From Sva-07 sp963774765 (GTDB taxonomy: Bacteria; Actinomycetota; Acidimicrobiia; Acidimicrobiales; Ilumatobacteraceae): a stretch of DNA of 64,000 nucleotides. The notes under the pieces are model-generated. The model had not been told where the DNA came from. It made no database searches and saw only the letters and a list, made by a program, of their open reading frames with translations. Positions 51,306 through 60,536 of the stretch are shown piece after piece (the stretch's first letter is position 1; every line of letters begins with the position of its first letter). The stretch covers positions 124,001-188,000 of the forward strand of contig CAVZGP010000009.1 in assembly GCA_963774765.1 (NCBI GenBank), written 5' to 3'. A program made the translations under genes and the position numbers.

Positions 51306-52010
51306 ATGCAGGAACTCCTCCGGCGTGAGATCGGCGGCCGGGTCGCAGTCGCGGCGGTCACCGAGGCAGACGACGGTGACGTTCACCCCGAACTCGTCGA
51401 TGCTGACACGTTGTTGCAACGGCAAGTCGCGTTGGCCGGCACTCGCTGGGTGATGCTCGACGAAGTGCACGGCGTCGACGTGGTCGCGATCGATTCCCTG
51501 GCCGCGATCCACTGGCCGCTGGCTGGTGCGGGCGACGTACTCGTGGCGGAGCGCTCGGACGAACTGCTGGCCGTCTGGGCGGCCGACTGCGCGCCGGTCG
51601 CCCTGTTCGGAGCGAACGGGACCTCTCGGGTCGTCGCCCACGGCGGCTGGCGCGGGTTGGCGGCCGGGGTGGTCGACGTCGCCGTCGACGCCCTCGAGTC
51701 CACGGGCACCAAGGTCGCGGCTGCAGTGCTCGGACCGTGCATTCATGCGTGTTGCTACGAGTTCTCGCCGACGGACCTCGACCGGGTGGCGGCCGGTGTC
51801 GGCGCGTCGGCATCGGCGGTGTCGGGCTCGACGCAGTGGGGCACGCTCGCTCTCGACGTACCAGAGGTTGTCGCCGCCGGGCTGATGCGTCGAGGTATCG
51901 GACTCGACGCGGTGGGTACGTGTACGGGCTGCGATCGTCGGTTCCGGTCGCACCGGCGCCGTGTCGATGCCGAGCGCCACGCACTCGTTGCCTGGTTCGA
52001 GGCGCGATGA
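51306..52010 (+). CDS. pgeF: PgeF/YlmD-type multicopper-oxidase-like protein (DUF152)
   Basis: 234 residues. Zinc-binding family motifs are present: LDEVHGVDVV, AADCAPVALFG, VAHGGWRGLAAG, and GPCIHACCYEF, followed by CTGCDRRFRSHRR. Family members remove wrongly placed amino acids from peptidoglycan precursors (UDP-MurNAc-L-Ser) or show purine nucleoside phosphorylase/laccase activity. The place right after ftsZ is conserved in Actinobacteria and Firmicutes (ylmD). ATGA overlap with yggS. Confidence 0.9.
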   Translation: MQELLRREIGGRVAVAAVTEADDGDVHPELVDADTLLQRQVALAGTRWVMLDEVHGVDVVAIDSLAAIHWPLAGAGDVLVAERSDELLAVWAADCAPVALFGANGTSRVVAHGGWRGLAAGVVDVAVDALESTGTKVAAAVLGPCIHACCYEFSPTDLDRVAAGVGASASAVSGSTQWGTLALDVPEVVAAGLMRRGIGLDAVGTCTGCDRRFRSHRRRVDAERHALVAWFEAR

Positions 52011-52681
52011 TCGACCCCGACGACGTGCGTGTCCGGGTCGTCGACGTGCGTGCACAGATCGATGCCGTCGAGCGATCGTGGACGCACCCTGTCTCGGTGG
52101 TCGGGGTGACCAAGGGTTTCGGGCCTGATGCGATCACGGCTGCGGTGGCCGCTGGCTGTGACGCCATCGGCGAGAACTACGCCCAGGAACTCCTCGACAA
52201 GCGTGCGACCATCGAACAGTTCCGTCCCGAGGTGCACTTCATCGGACGGCTGCAGCGCAACAAGGTGCGCCAGTTGATCGGCCTGGTCGACGTCTGGTGC
52301 AGTCTCGATCGGGCATCGGTCGTCGACGAGGTCGCGAAACGAGACCCCGGGGCCCGAGTGCTGATCCAGGTCGACACCACCGCTGACCCAGCGAAGGGCG
52401 GCTGCGACGTCGACGACGTCGCAGCTCTCGTCGATCGATCGCTCGATCTCGGGTTGCGCGTCGGTGGCCTGATGACGGTCGGGCCCACTGGACGCGACAG
52501 CGAAGCGGCCCGCCCCGGCTTCCGCCAGGTACGCGCGCTCGTCGATCGACTGGGTCTCGAGGTGTGCTCGATGGGGATGTCGGGCGACCTCGACGTCGCC
52601 GTGGTCGAGGGCAGCACGGAGGTGCGCGTGGGGACGGCACTGTTCGGCGAGCGACCACCTCGGCAATCGATACCGTCGTGA
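52007..52681 (+). CDS. yggS: YggS/YlmE family PLP homeostasis protein
   Basis: 224 residues. PLP lysine K36 lies in VVGVTKGFG, followed by IGENYAQELLDK, HFIGRLQRNKVRQ and MSGDLDVAVVEGSTEVRVG, all typical of this fold-III TIM-barrel family that buffers PLP. The neighbourhood ftsZ-pgeF-yggS-sepF is the standard ylm cluster. Start ATG 52007 overlaps the pgeF stop by 4 bp. Confidence 0.94.
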   Translation: MIDPDDVRVRVVDVRAQIDAVERSWTHPVSVVGVTKGFGPDAITAAVAAGCDAIGENYAQELLDKRATIEQFRPEVHFIGRLQRNKVRQLIGLVDVWCSLDRASVVDEVAKRDPGARVLIQVDTTADPAKGGCDVDDVAALVDRSLDLGLRVGGLMTVGPTGRDSEAARPGFRQVRALVDRLGLEVCSMGMSGDLDVAVVEGSTEVRVGTALFGERPPRQSIPS

Positions 52682-52727
52682 CCGGGAATCTGCGCCGGGC
52701 GTCCACCTCGTCCGGCGCATGCTGGGC

Positions 52728-52733
52728 TAGCCT
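52728..52733 (+). promoter_or_regulatory. Putative -10 element of sepF
   Basis: TAGCCT lies 21 nt before ATG 52755, with AGGAGGG between. sepF thus has a short leader with a strong ribosome site, unlike the leaderless genes in the window. Confidence 0.4.
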
Positions 52734-52754
52734 GCGCCCCGCAGGAGGGAATGC

Positions 52755-53345
52755 ATGTCACTCTGGAAACGGACCATGGACTACCTGGGTCTCGGTCCCG
52801 ACGATGCGTACGACGATTACGACGATTACGACGAGCCCGTGGCTTCGCCGCGTCCGAATCGAGGGTCGCGAGATGCCGATGCGCGTCCCACCGGCCCGAG
52901 CAGCAACCAACGCGGATGGGAGCCCGACGACGAACCGACGGTTCGTACCGTGTCGGCCAAGCCGAGTTTTCCGTCCCGTGACTTCGATGCGTCCCCGTCG
53001 CGCCGCGCCGCCAACGGGCGATCGGATGACTCGGGTGTCCAGATCAGGCCGAGTCAGAGCCAGCAACCCAACCTGCACAGCGTTCCGGGAGGATCCATGG
53101 AACCCCACACCGTGAGGCCGCGACGGTTCGACCAGGCTCAAGAGGTGGCGGACAAGTTCAAGGACGGCCAGCCCGTCATCATGAACCTGGAAGGCACCGA
53201 GCGCGAGATCGCACGCCGCCTCATCGACTTCGCCAGTGGCATCTGCTACGCACTCGACGGCTCGATGGAGAAGGTCGCGACCGGCGTGTATCTCCTCAAG
53301 CCGCCGGCACCGCGGGCTGCACGGTACGACGACTACGACGACTGA
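52755..53345 (+). CDS. sepF: Cell division protein SepF
   Basis: 196 residues. The N-terminal MSLWKRTMDYLGL is the amphipathic membrane-binding helix of SepF. A disordered acidic linker (rich in DDYDDYD and Ser/Arg) leads to the C-terminal core ADKFKDGQPVIMNLEG and RRLIDFASGICYALDGSMEK. SepF anchors FtsZ to the membrane and replaces FtsA in Actinobacteria. A strong AGGAGGG precedes the start. The tail also ends in an acidic Tyr-rich repeat (YDDYDD). Confidence 0.96.
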   Translation: MSLWKRTMDYLGLGPDDAYDDYDDYDEPVASPRPNRGSRDADARPTGPSSNQRGWEPDDEPTVRTVSAKPSFPSRDFDASPSRRAANGRSDDSGVQIRPSQSQQPNLHSVPGGSMEPHTVRPRRFDQAQEVADKFKDGQPVIMNLEGTEREIARRLIDFASGICYALDGSMEKVATGVYLLKPPAPRAARYDDYDD

Positions 53346-53362
53346 GGACACAGGAGCACACC

Positions 53363-54260
53363 ATGGAGATGAGTCCCCAACGAGTCAGGAGCGCGGAGTT
53401 CAAGACCGTCCGCAAGGGCGCCGACCCCGACGAGGTCAGAACCTTCCTCGACGACGTCGCGGATGAACTCGAACGAGCCCAGAACCAATCGACTGCGATG
53501 GAAGCCCGGGCTCGAGCCGCCGTCGCTCGCCTGCAGGAGGTGTCCGAGTCGGGTGCGGCACCGGCACCTCAAGGCGTCGACGCGTCGGTCGAGGAGGCCG
53601 AGACGATCAGTCGTACGCTGCTGCTCGCGCAGCGCACCGCCGACACCACCGTGGCCGAGGCCCGAGCCGACGCGGCCAGGATCGTCAGCGCCGCCAACGA
53701 CGAGGCGGCGACCACACTCGACTCCACGCCGCGAGATGGCAGCGCAACTGCTCGACGAAGCACGAGTCGAGGCTCGCCGTGCCGGCGAGGCCGCACGCGT
53801 CGCCATCGCCGGCGACGTCGAAGCACTCAAGGCGCGCCGAGACTTTCTCGAGTCCGACGTCGAACAACTCGAGCTGTTCCTCACCGAGCAGCGCAACCGA
53901 CTTCGCGAGTCCGCCACCTCGATCCTCGAGATCGCCGAACGTGTCCCAGGCGGATTGGGCGAGGCGCGTGCGCCGCTGCTGTCCGCATCCGACGATGATC
54001 CCGACGACGTCGTTGTCGAGTCCGAGGTGGCCTTCGGCACGGACGACGGCCACTCCGACGACGACGTTGCCCACGACGACCTGGTGATCGTTGCCGACAT
54101 CGCCGACGACGAAGCCGCGGCCGACGAATCGTCAGAACCCGATGATCCCTGGGGCGACATCTCCGACGAGCCCACCCAGGCGATGCCGGCGATCACGACC
54201 GAACGTACCGATCGCGACGAGGACGACTTCCGTTTCTCGTTCGACGACGACCGTACCTGA
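53363..54260 (+). CDS. divIVA: DivIVA/Wag31-like protein; apparent +1 frameshift
   Basis: About 298 residues in two frames. The first frame has the lipid-binding DivIVA N-terminus (SPQRVRSAEFKTVRKGADPDEV, close to the membrane-binding motif) and the coiled-coil start. It continues in the second frame as REMAAQLLDEARVEARRAGE, then a long coiled coil and an acidic tail ending FRFSFDDDRT. Removal of one base near 53729 joins the frames. DivIVA marks poles and septa and directs polar growth. Place after sepF and before ileS is standard. Confidence 0.82.
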
Positions 54261-54310
54261 GCGCCGTCGCGGGTCCGTCAACCTCTGGTCCGTCGTTCGG
54301 GCCTCGTCGG

Positions 54311-54316
54311 TAGCAT
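54311..54316 (+). promoter_or_regulatory. Putative -10 element of ileS (leaderless promoter)
   Basis: TAGCAT ends 6 nt before the GTG start at 54323. The 62-bp gap after divIVA holds no other clear signal. Confidence 0.4.
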
Positions 54317-54322
54317 CGTGAC

Positions 54323-57300
54323 GTGGCCTACCCAGATGTCGACCCCCGGCCGAGCTTTCCCCGACTCGAGGACGACATCCTCGCGCGGTGGGCGAAGGAC
54401 GCTACCTTCCAGGCCTCGATCGACCAGCGAGCCGCCGGCGAGCACGGCTCGAACGAGTTCGTGTTCTACGACGGGCCGCCGTTCGCGAACGGGCTGCCCC
54501 ACTACGGCCACCTCCTGACCGGGTACGTCAAGGACGCGATTCCGCGGTACCAGACGATGCGCGGTCGCCGCGTCGAGCGACGCTTCGGCTGGGACTGTCA
54601 CGGGCTGCCCGCGGAGGTCAAGGCCGAGCAGGAACTCGGGATCTCCGGTCATCCCGACATCACGAAGTTCGGGATCGACAAGTTCAACGACGCCTGTCGC
54701 ACCAGCGTGCTTGCAGTTCACGGACGACTGGCGTGACTACGTCACCCGACAGGCGCGTTGGGTCGACTTCGACAACGACTACAAGACCCTCGACCTCTCG
54801 TACATGGAGAGCGTGATGTGGGCGTTCAAGACCCTGTGGGACAAGGGGCTGATCTACGAGGGCTTCCGTGTGATCGCCTACTGCTGGCGCTGCGAGACCC
54901 CGCTGTCGAACACCGAGACCCGGATGGACGACGTGTACCGGGATCGTCAGGACCCGGCGCTGACCGTCGGGTTCGAACTCGAATCCGGTGAGCGTCTGCT
55001 CGCGTGGACCACGACGCCCTGGACGCTGCCGTCGAACCTGGCGCTCGCCGTCGGGGCCGACATCGACTACGTGGTCGTCGAACTCGACGGCACCCGCTAC
55101 ATCCTCGCCGAGGCGCTGGTCGGCAGTTATGCCGCCGAACTCGGCGACGCGCCGACGGTGGCGACCATGAAGGGCTCCGAACTCGTCGGTCGGCGCTACA
55201 CGCCGTTGTTCGACTACTTCGCCGAGACGCCGAATGCATTCCAGGTGCTCGCCGCCGACTTCGTGTCGACCGAGGACGGCACCGGCATCGTCCACCTGGC
55301 GCCAGGCTTCGGTGAGGACGACCAGGTCGTTGCGAACGCAGCGGGCATCCCGACGGTGTGTCCGATGGACGAACACGGCCGATACACCGCCGAGGTGTCC
55401 GATTGGGCCGGCATTCACGTCTTCGACGCCAATCCCGCGGTGATCCGCGAGCTGAAGGAACGTGGTGTGGTCGTGCGCCACGCCACCTACGACCACCCGT
55501 ACCCTCACTGTTGGCGGTGTTCGCAACCGCTCGTGTACCGGGCGATCTCGTCGTGGTTCGTCAAGGTGACCGAGTTCCGCGACCGGATGGTCGAGCTGAA
55601 CCAGGGGATCACCTGGCAACCGGCGCACATCAAGGACGGCAGCTTCGGCAAGTGGCTCGAGAACGCCCGCGACTGGTCGATCAGCCGAAACCGGTTCTGG
55701 GGTTCCCCGATCCCCGTCTGGCAGTCCGACGATCCGACCTACCCGCGCATCGACGTCTACGGGTCGATCGCCGACCTCGAAGCCGACTTCGGTGTCACGG
55801 TCACCGACCTGCACCGGCCTGAGGTCGATCATCTCGTGCGGCCGAACCCGGACGATCCGACCGGAGCGTCGATGATGAGGCGAGTGCCAGAAGTGCTCGA
55901 CTGTTGGTTCGAGTCGGGCTCGATGCCGTTCGCTCAGGTCCATTATCCCTTCGAGAACCAGGACTGGTTCGAACACCACTATCCGGGTGACTTCATCGTC
56001 GAGTACATCGGCCAGACCCGCGGCTGGTTCTACACGCTGCACGTCCTCGCGACAGCGCTGTTCGACCGGCCGGCGTTCGCCAACTGCGTCAGCCACGGCA
56101 ACGTGCTCGGTGACGACGGTCGCAAGATGTCCAAGAGCCTGAACAACTATCCCGACCCACGGGAGATGTTCGACACGCATGGTGCGGACGCGATGCGTTG
56201 GCATCTGCTGTCGTCGGCGATCCTGCGCGGTGGCGACGGCATGGTCACCGAGGAGGGCATGCGCGACACGGTGCGTCACGTGCTGTTGCCGCTGTGGAAC
56301 TCGTGGTACTTCCTGACGTTGTATGCGAACGCGGCCGACTACCAGGGTGCGGTGCGGACCGATTCGACCAACGTGCTCGACCGGTACGTGCTCGCCAAGA
56401 CTCGGGCCTTGGTTGCCGACATGACCGAGGCGCTCGACGCGTACGACCTGTTCGCCGCGTGTCAGGTCGTACGTGAGCATCTCGACGTGCTCACCAACTG
56501 GTACGTGCGCCGCAGCCGGGATCGGTTCTGGTCCGGCGACCACGACGCGATCGACACGATGCACACGGTGATGTCGGTGCTCGTCCGCGTGGCATCGCCG
56601 CTGCTACCGCTCTTGTCCGAGGAGATCTACGGCGGGTTGCACGGCCGCGAGGCCGACGCCACCAGCGTGCACCTCACCGACTGGCCGAGCCTCGACGAAC
56701 TCCCCGCCGACGACGACCTCGTCGACACGATGGACCTCGTCCGTGACGTGTGCTCGGCCACGCTGTCGGTTCGCAAGGCGCATCAGCGCAGGGTCCGTCT
56801 CCCTCTGAACAGCGTGACGGTGGCCGCTGCCGACGCCGACCGTTTGGAGGCGTTCGTCGACGTCATCGCCGACGAGGTCAATGTTCGCCGCGTCGAGCTG
56901 ACCACCGACGTGGCCACCGTTGCCACCGAACGGCTCCAGCTCGTTCCGGCCAAACTCGGCCCGCGCCTCGGAAAGAGCGTCCAGCAGGTGATCAAGGCGC
57001 ACAAGGCCGGGGACTGGGCCGTGAACGGCGAGGTCGTCGTGGTGGGTGGTGTCACGCTCGAACCGGGGGAGTACTCGCTCGAGTTGGTCGCGTCGGGCGA
57101 CCAGGCCAGCGCCGGTCTCGGCTCGCATGCCGGGGTGATCGCGCTCGACATCGAGGTGACCGACGAACTCGAGGTCGAAGGGCGTGCCCGTGACCTCGTG
57201 CGACTCGTGCAGCAAGCGCGGCGCGACGCCGGTCTGGACGTGTCGGATCGGATCGAGCTGGCCGTGTCGGCCGGCGACGACTGGATCGATGCGATCGATG

Positions 57301-57410
57301 CGCATCGCGACCTGATCGCCGGCGAGACCTTGGCCACCGCCGTACGTACGGAACGCGTGGATGGTGGGGTCGGTGCTGAGCCGGTGATCACCGTCACCCG
57401 GGCCGGCTGA
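54323..57410 (+). CDS. ileS: Isoleucyl-tRNA synthetase; apparent +1 frameshift
   Basis: 1028 residues once one T near 54711 is removed (GTGCTTGCAG should read GTGCTGCAG, giving TSVLQFTDDWRDYVT). The class I motifs are HYGH at 60-63 (in DGPPFANGLPHYGHLL) and KMSKS at about 601-605. The N-terminal style and length fit the IleS2-type enzymes usual in Actinobacteria. It charges tRNA-Ile and edits valine. Because the enzyme is essential, a real frameshift at residue 129 would be lethal unless another copy exists, so sequence error is likely. Confidence 0.9.
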
Positions 57411-57489
57411 TTCAACAGGCCGATCATCGGGACGAATTCGGTCGGCATCCGGTAGAGTCCGGCGCTCACACTGCCCCGAGGAGCGCACC

Positions 57490-58317
57490 ATGGCTGCATC
57501 GAAGAAGACGAGTTCTGCCACCACGGCCGCTGCGAAGAAGGCCCCCGCGAAGAAGGCGGCTGCCAAGAAGGCTGCTGCGAAGAAGGCCCCGGCGAAGAAG
57601 GCCCCCGCGAAGAAGGCCCCGGCGAAAAAGGCCCCCGCGAAGAAGGCTGCTGCGAAGAAGGCCCCGGCGAAGAAGGCCCCGGCGAAGAAGGCCCCCGCGA
57701 AGAAGGCCGCCGCGAAGAAGGCCCCCGCGAAGAAGGCCGCACCCATTGCCAAGAAGACAGCCGCGAAGAAGGCTCCGGTAACGAAGGTCCCGGCGAGGAA
57801 AGCGCCCACTCCGATGGCCCGCAAGCTCAAGCAGCCTGGAGTGACAAGCCTGACCCCTTCGCTGCTGTCCAACGCGAAGTTCGAGCGCGTCGAGATTCCG
57901 GCACCGCGTGGCCACACCAAGGACGGCATTGCCTACACGAAGGACTTCGACGTGAAGTTCCTGAAGGACCAGCGCGACGAACTCCTCGCTCGTCGCGCCG
58001 CCGAGGTGGCCCGGGCGACCCGGCTCGAGGACGAAGCGACGAGCATCATCGAAGACGGTGAGATGGGCGACGTGCAATTCGATGACGAAGGCGGCGAAGG
58101 TGACACGATGGTCGTTCAGCGTGATCTCGACCGCGTGCTGTCGACACAGTCGCGCCAGACCATCCTCGAGATCGATGCGGCACTGGAGCGCATCGAGCAG
58201 GGTACCTACGGCTACTCGGAGGTGTCGGGCCAGCCGATCCAACGCGAACGTCTCGAAGCCATTCCCGAGACCACGGTGCTCGCTGCAGAGAAGGTCAGCG
58301 GCGTCGGCCCGCGCTGA
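57490..58317 (+). CDS. DksA/TraR-type protein with histone H1-like Lys/Ala/Pro tail; zinc cysteines absent
   Basis: 275 residues. Residues about 14-100 are AAKKAPAKK-type repeats like histone H1 or the HupB tail, expected to bind nucleic acid. The C-terminal part (about 150-270) has the DksA coiled-coil hairpin and the GTYGYSEVSGQPIQRERLEAIP segment, where the four zinc cysteines of DksA/TraR (GTYGxCxxCGxxI) are replaced by Tyr, Ser and others. A role at RNA polymerase is inferred. GAGGAG precedes ATG 57490. The ileS-dksA-lspA-rluD order is conserved in Actinobacteria. Confidence 0.85.
   Translation: MAASKKTSSATTAAAKKAPAKKAAAKKAAAKKAPAKKAPAKKAPAKKAPAKKAAAKKAPAKKAPAKKAPAKKAAAKKAPAKKAAPIAKKTAAKKAPVTKVPARKAPTPMARKLKQPGVTSLTPSLLSNAKFERVEIPAPRGHTKDGIAYTKDFDVKFLKDQRDELLARRAAEVARATRLEDEATSIIEDGEMGDVQFDDEGGEGDTMVVQRDLDRVLSTQSRQTILEIDAALERIEQGTYGYSEVSGQPIQRERLEAIPETTVLAAEKVSGVGPR
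57529..57777 (+). repeat. In-frame 15-bp tandem repeat encoding KKAPA units
   Basis: Near-identical 15-bp units (AAGAAGGCCCCCGCG and variants) run through the 5' part of the DksA-like gene. The repeat could slip in steps of five codons without breaking the frame, so tail length may vary between strains. Confidence 0.85.
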
Positions 58318-58320
58318 CTC

Positions 58321-58851
58321 ATGACGGCTGTCCGTGCATGGCGGGCGCCTGTGGCGATCGCCGTCGGAGTCGTCGTCGTCGACCAACTGACCAAGCACTG
58401 GGCGGTCACATCACTCGGCACCGACCGCGAGATCGATCTCCTCTGGACATTGCGACTCAACCTGGCGTTCAACAACGGGATGGCGTTCGGCCAAGGCCAG
58501 GGGTTCGGCCCAGTGATCGGAGTGATCGCCACGATCGTCATCGTGTATCTGCTGGTATCGCTGCGAAGCGAGGCGAGCCCGATGAGCACGATCGGGATGG
58601 GCCTGTTGATCGGTGGCGCTGCGGGGAATCTGATCGACCGGCTGTTCCGCGGCGACGACGGCCTCCTCCAGGGTGCCGTCGTCGACTTCATCGACCTGCA
58701 GTGGTTTCCGATCTTCAACGTCGCGGACATGGCGGTCAACGTTGGGGCGGTACTGCTCATCATCAGCAGCATCCAGGGAGCGCGCACCCAGCGTCACGGT
58801 GAGCTGAACGGGCTGGCCGACCCTGTCGAGAACGCCGGTGACGTCGGATGA
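58321..58851 (+). CDS. lspA: Lipoprotein signal peptidase II
   Basis: 176 residues with four transmembrane segments. The catalytic aspartates are D106 in AAGNLIDRLFR and D136 in FPIFNVADMAVN, and the N-terminal VVDQLTKHW and LNLAFNNGMAFG blocks are typical. It cleaves diacylated prolipoproteins, such as the GerMN lipoprotein encoded at 22525-23124. It starts 3 bp after the DksA-like gene and overlaps rluD by 4 bp (ATGA). Confidence 0.96.
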   Translation: MTAVRAWRAPVAIAVGVVVVDQLTKHWAVTSLGTDREIDLLWTLRLNLAFNNGMAFGQGQGFGPVIGVIATIVIVYLLVSLRSEASPMSTIGMGLLIGGAAGNLIDRLFRGDDGLLQGAVVDFIDLQWFPIFNVADMAVNVGAVLLIISSIQGARTQRHGELNGLADPVENAGDVG

Positions 58852-59769
58852 TCAGCGAATCAGTCCCGTTGGCACTGGCCGGCGAGCGGCTCGATCGGAT
58901 CGTCGCGTTGATCGGAGACTTGAGCCGGGCCGAAGCAGCGGCGACGATCGCCGCGGGAGGTGTGCGCGTCGACGGACAGGCTGCCTCATCGGGCAAGGTG
59001 CGGTTGCAGGAGGGCCAGACCGTCGAGGTCGACCCCCGGGCGATTCCCGAGCCGGTGATGCCGACTGCCGACGATGCGGTCGAGTTCGGCGTGGTGTACG
59101 AAGACGACGCGGTCATCGTCGTCGACAAACCTGCCGGTCTGGTCGTGCACCCGGGCGCGGGCAACATGGACGGCACGCTGGTCAGCGGGCTGTTGGCTCG
59201 GTATCCGGAGCTCGAGGGAGTGGGTGGTGACCCGATTCGCCCCGGCATCGTGCATCGGCTCGACGCCGGGAGTTCCGGCCTGCTGGTCGTGGCTCGGACC
59301 GATGACGCAGCGGCACTGTTGATCGAGCAGTTCGCCGATCACGAGCGCGACTCGACGCTACGACTCGGTCGTCTGGGGGGTACCCGATGCTCCGCACGGC
59401 ATCATCGATGCGCCGATCGGGCGCGATCGTGGTGACCCGCTGAAGATGGCGGTGGTCGCGGGAGGCCGTCCGGCGCGCACCGATTACCGGGTGATCGGGA
59501 CCTACAGCAGCCCCGCGTTGGTGTCGCGCCTGGAGTGTCGCCTCGAGACAGGGAGAACGCATCAGATCCGTGTGCACCTGTCGTCGATCAACCATCCGCT
59601 CGTCGGTGACCCGACGTACAGCCAACGGCGGCCGACGCTGGGGTTGACCCGCCCGTTCCTCCACGCCGCCGAGCTGGCGTTCGATCATCCGGTCACCGGC
59701 GAGCGGGTCACGTTCACGAGCCCGCTCGCCCCCGACCTCCAAGCCTGGCTCGACGCGGCCGAAGTCTGA
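58848..59769 (+). CDS. rluD: Large-subunit rRNA pseudouridine synthase RluD; apparent +1 frameshift
   Basis: 306 residues after removing one base near 59346, where GAGCGCGACT should read GAGGCGACT, giving HEATRRYDSVVWG. An S4 domain covers about 10-60, the catalytic Asp is D139 in VHRLDAGSSG, and the C-terminal half has LETGRTHQIRVHL and VGDPTYS. It makes pseudouridines in helix 69 of 23S rRNA. It follows lspA with an ATGA overlap. As with the other breaks in this window, the shift is a single extra base. Confidence 0.85.
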
Positions 59770-59796
59770 CTCGCCACCGGCGCCAAACGTCCGTGC

Positions 59797-59895
59797 GATG
59801 AGCCAAGCGACCGTATACGGCGGTTTCGCTCATCGGTGGGGCAGTGGGCAGGGGTGCGATGAGCGAGTTGACCGTATACGGCGGTTTCGCTCATC
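59797..59895. repeat. Palindromic repeat array D: two 38-bp GATGAG...CTCATC elements, period 61 bp
   Basis: Copies lie at 59797-59834 and 59858-59895. Both have the centre CCGTATACGG, a 10-bp perfect palindrome, and the right arm CGGTTTCGCTCATC. The left arms differ (CCAAGCGA versus CGAGTTGA) and pair less well. The array separates convergent rluD and the Rrf2 gene. The remaining 119 bp before the Rrf2 stop hold no clear feature. Confidence 0.92.
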
Positions 59896-60014
59896 GGTGG
59901 GGCAGCAGCGACGCCACCCAACGTGACCGTTCCGGCGAGGGAAGCGCCAGCGACGAGCCGGACGAGGCCGACCTCGATCGTCGCGCTACGAATCGCCGTG
60001 AGGCCGAGAAGGCA

Positions 60015-60449
60015 TTACGGCCAGGGGGCGTCGCCGCGGGCGATGGCGGCGATGCCGGCGAGGGTGAAACCTTCGAGGTAGACGCGCATGTGGTCACCGG
60101 CCCGGTTCCAGATACCGAGTAGCACGCACTGACCTTCGTGGTCGCAGGAACCGTCCTGGTGGGGTTGGCCGAAGTCGCCGAGCGTGATTGGTCCGTCGAC
60201 CGCCGAGACGATCTCGGACAGTCGGATGTCCGCGGGGTCACGGGCGAGGATGTAGCCGCCGCCGACACCGCGCTTCGACTTGACGAGGCCGGCGCCTTTG
60301 AGGGCGAGCAGGATCTGTTCGAGGTAGGGCTGGGGAAGTGCGGTGCGGTCGGCGATGTCGCGCACGGACGTGGGACCCTGCTCGTCGGAGTGCAGCGCAA
60401 GCGACAGAAGGGCACGGCAGGCGTAGTCACCGCGGGTCGAGATGCGCAC
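60015..60449 (-). CDS. Rrf2-family transcriptional regulator
   Basis: 144 residues from GTG 60449. The N-terminal winged helix has RGDYACRALLSLALH and LPQPYLEQILLALKGAGLVKSKRGVGGGY, the family hallmark. The cluster region has CDHEGQC, only two of the three cysteines expected for an IscR or NsrR type Fe-S ligand set. It could use another ligand, or be a cluster-free or redox-sensing member. It is divergent from the phosphatase-like gene. Targets are unknown. Confidence 0.9.
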   Translation of the reverse strand: MRISTRGDYACRALLSLALHSDEQGPTSVRDIADRTALPQPYLEQILLALKGAGLVKSKRGVGGGYILARDPADIRLSEIVSAVDGPITLGDFGQPHQDGSCDHEGQCVLLGIWNRAGDHMRVYLEGFTLAGIAAIARGDAPWP

Positions 60450-60536
60450 ACGACGACGTTAGTCACTTGGTGCCGTCAGCTCAGCTTCTGGTGGAGGTGC
60501 TTGTCGCGCGCTCGGCTGGCGTGGTGGACTGCACTG

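Noticed and set aside
54684..56564. 626-codon open frame antisense to ileS
   Set aside because: Shadow frame of a conserved synthetase; no independent start signal or motif.
57529..57777. Mobile or satellite repeat inside the DksA-like gene
   Set aside because: The 15-bp units stay in frame and encode the Lys/Ala/Pro tail; this is ordinary protein low complexity.
53363..59769. Programmed frameshifting in divIVA, ileS and rluD
   Set aside because: No slippery heptamer, stop-codon context or pseudoknot stands at the breaks, and these genes are not known to be recoded.
18590..59910. Short peptides of the type MSETAVSGRFAHRW translated from the palindromic repeats
   Set aside because: They arise because the repeat contains ATGAGCGAAACC; they occur in several frames and orientations with no ribosome sites and end in unrelated sequence.
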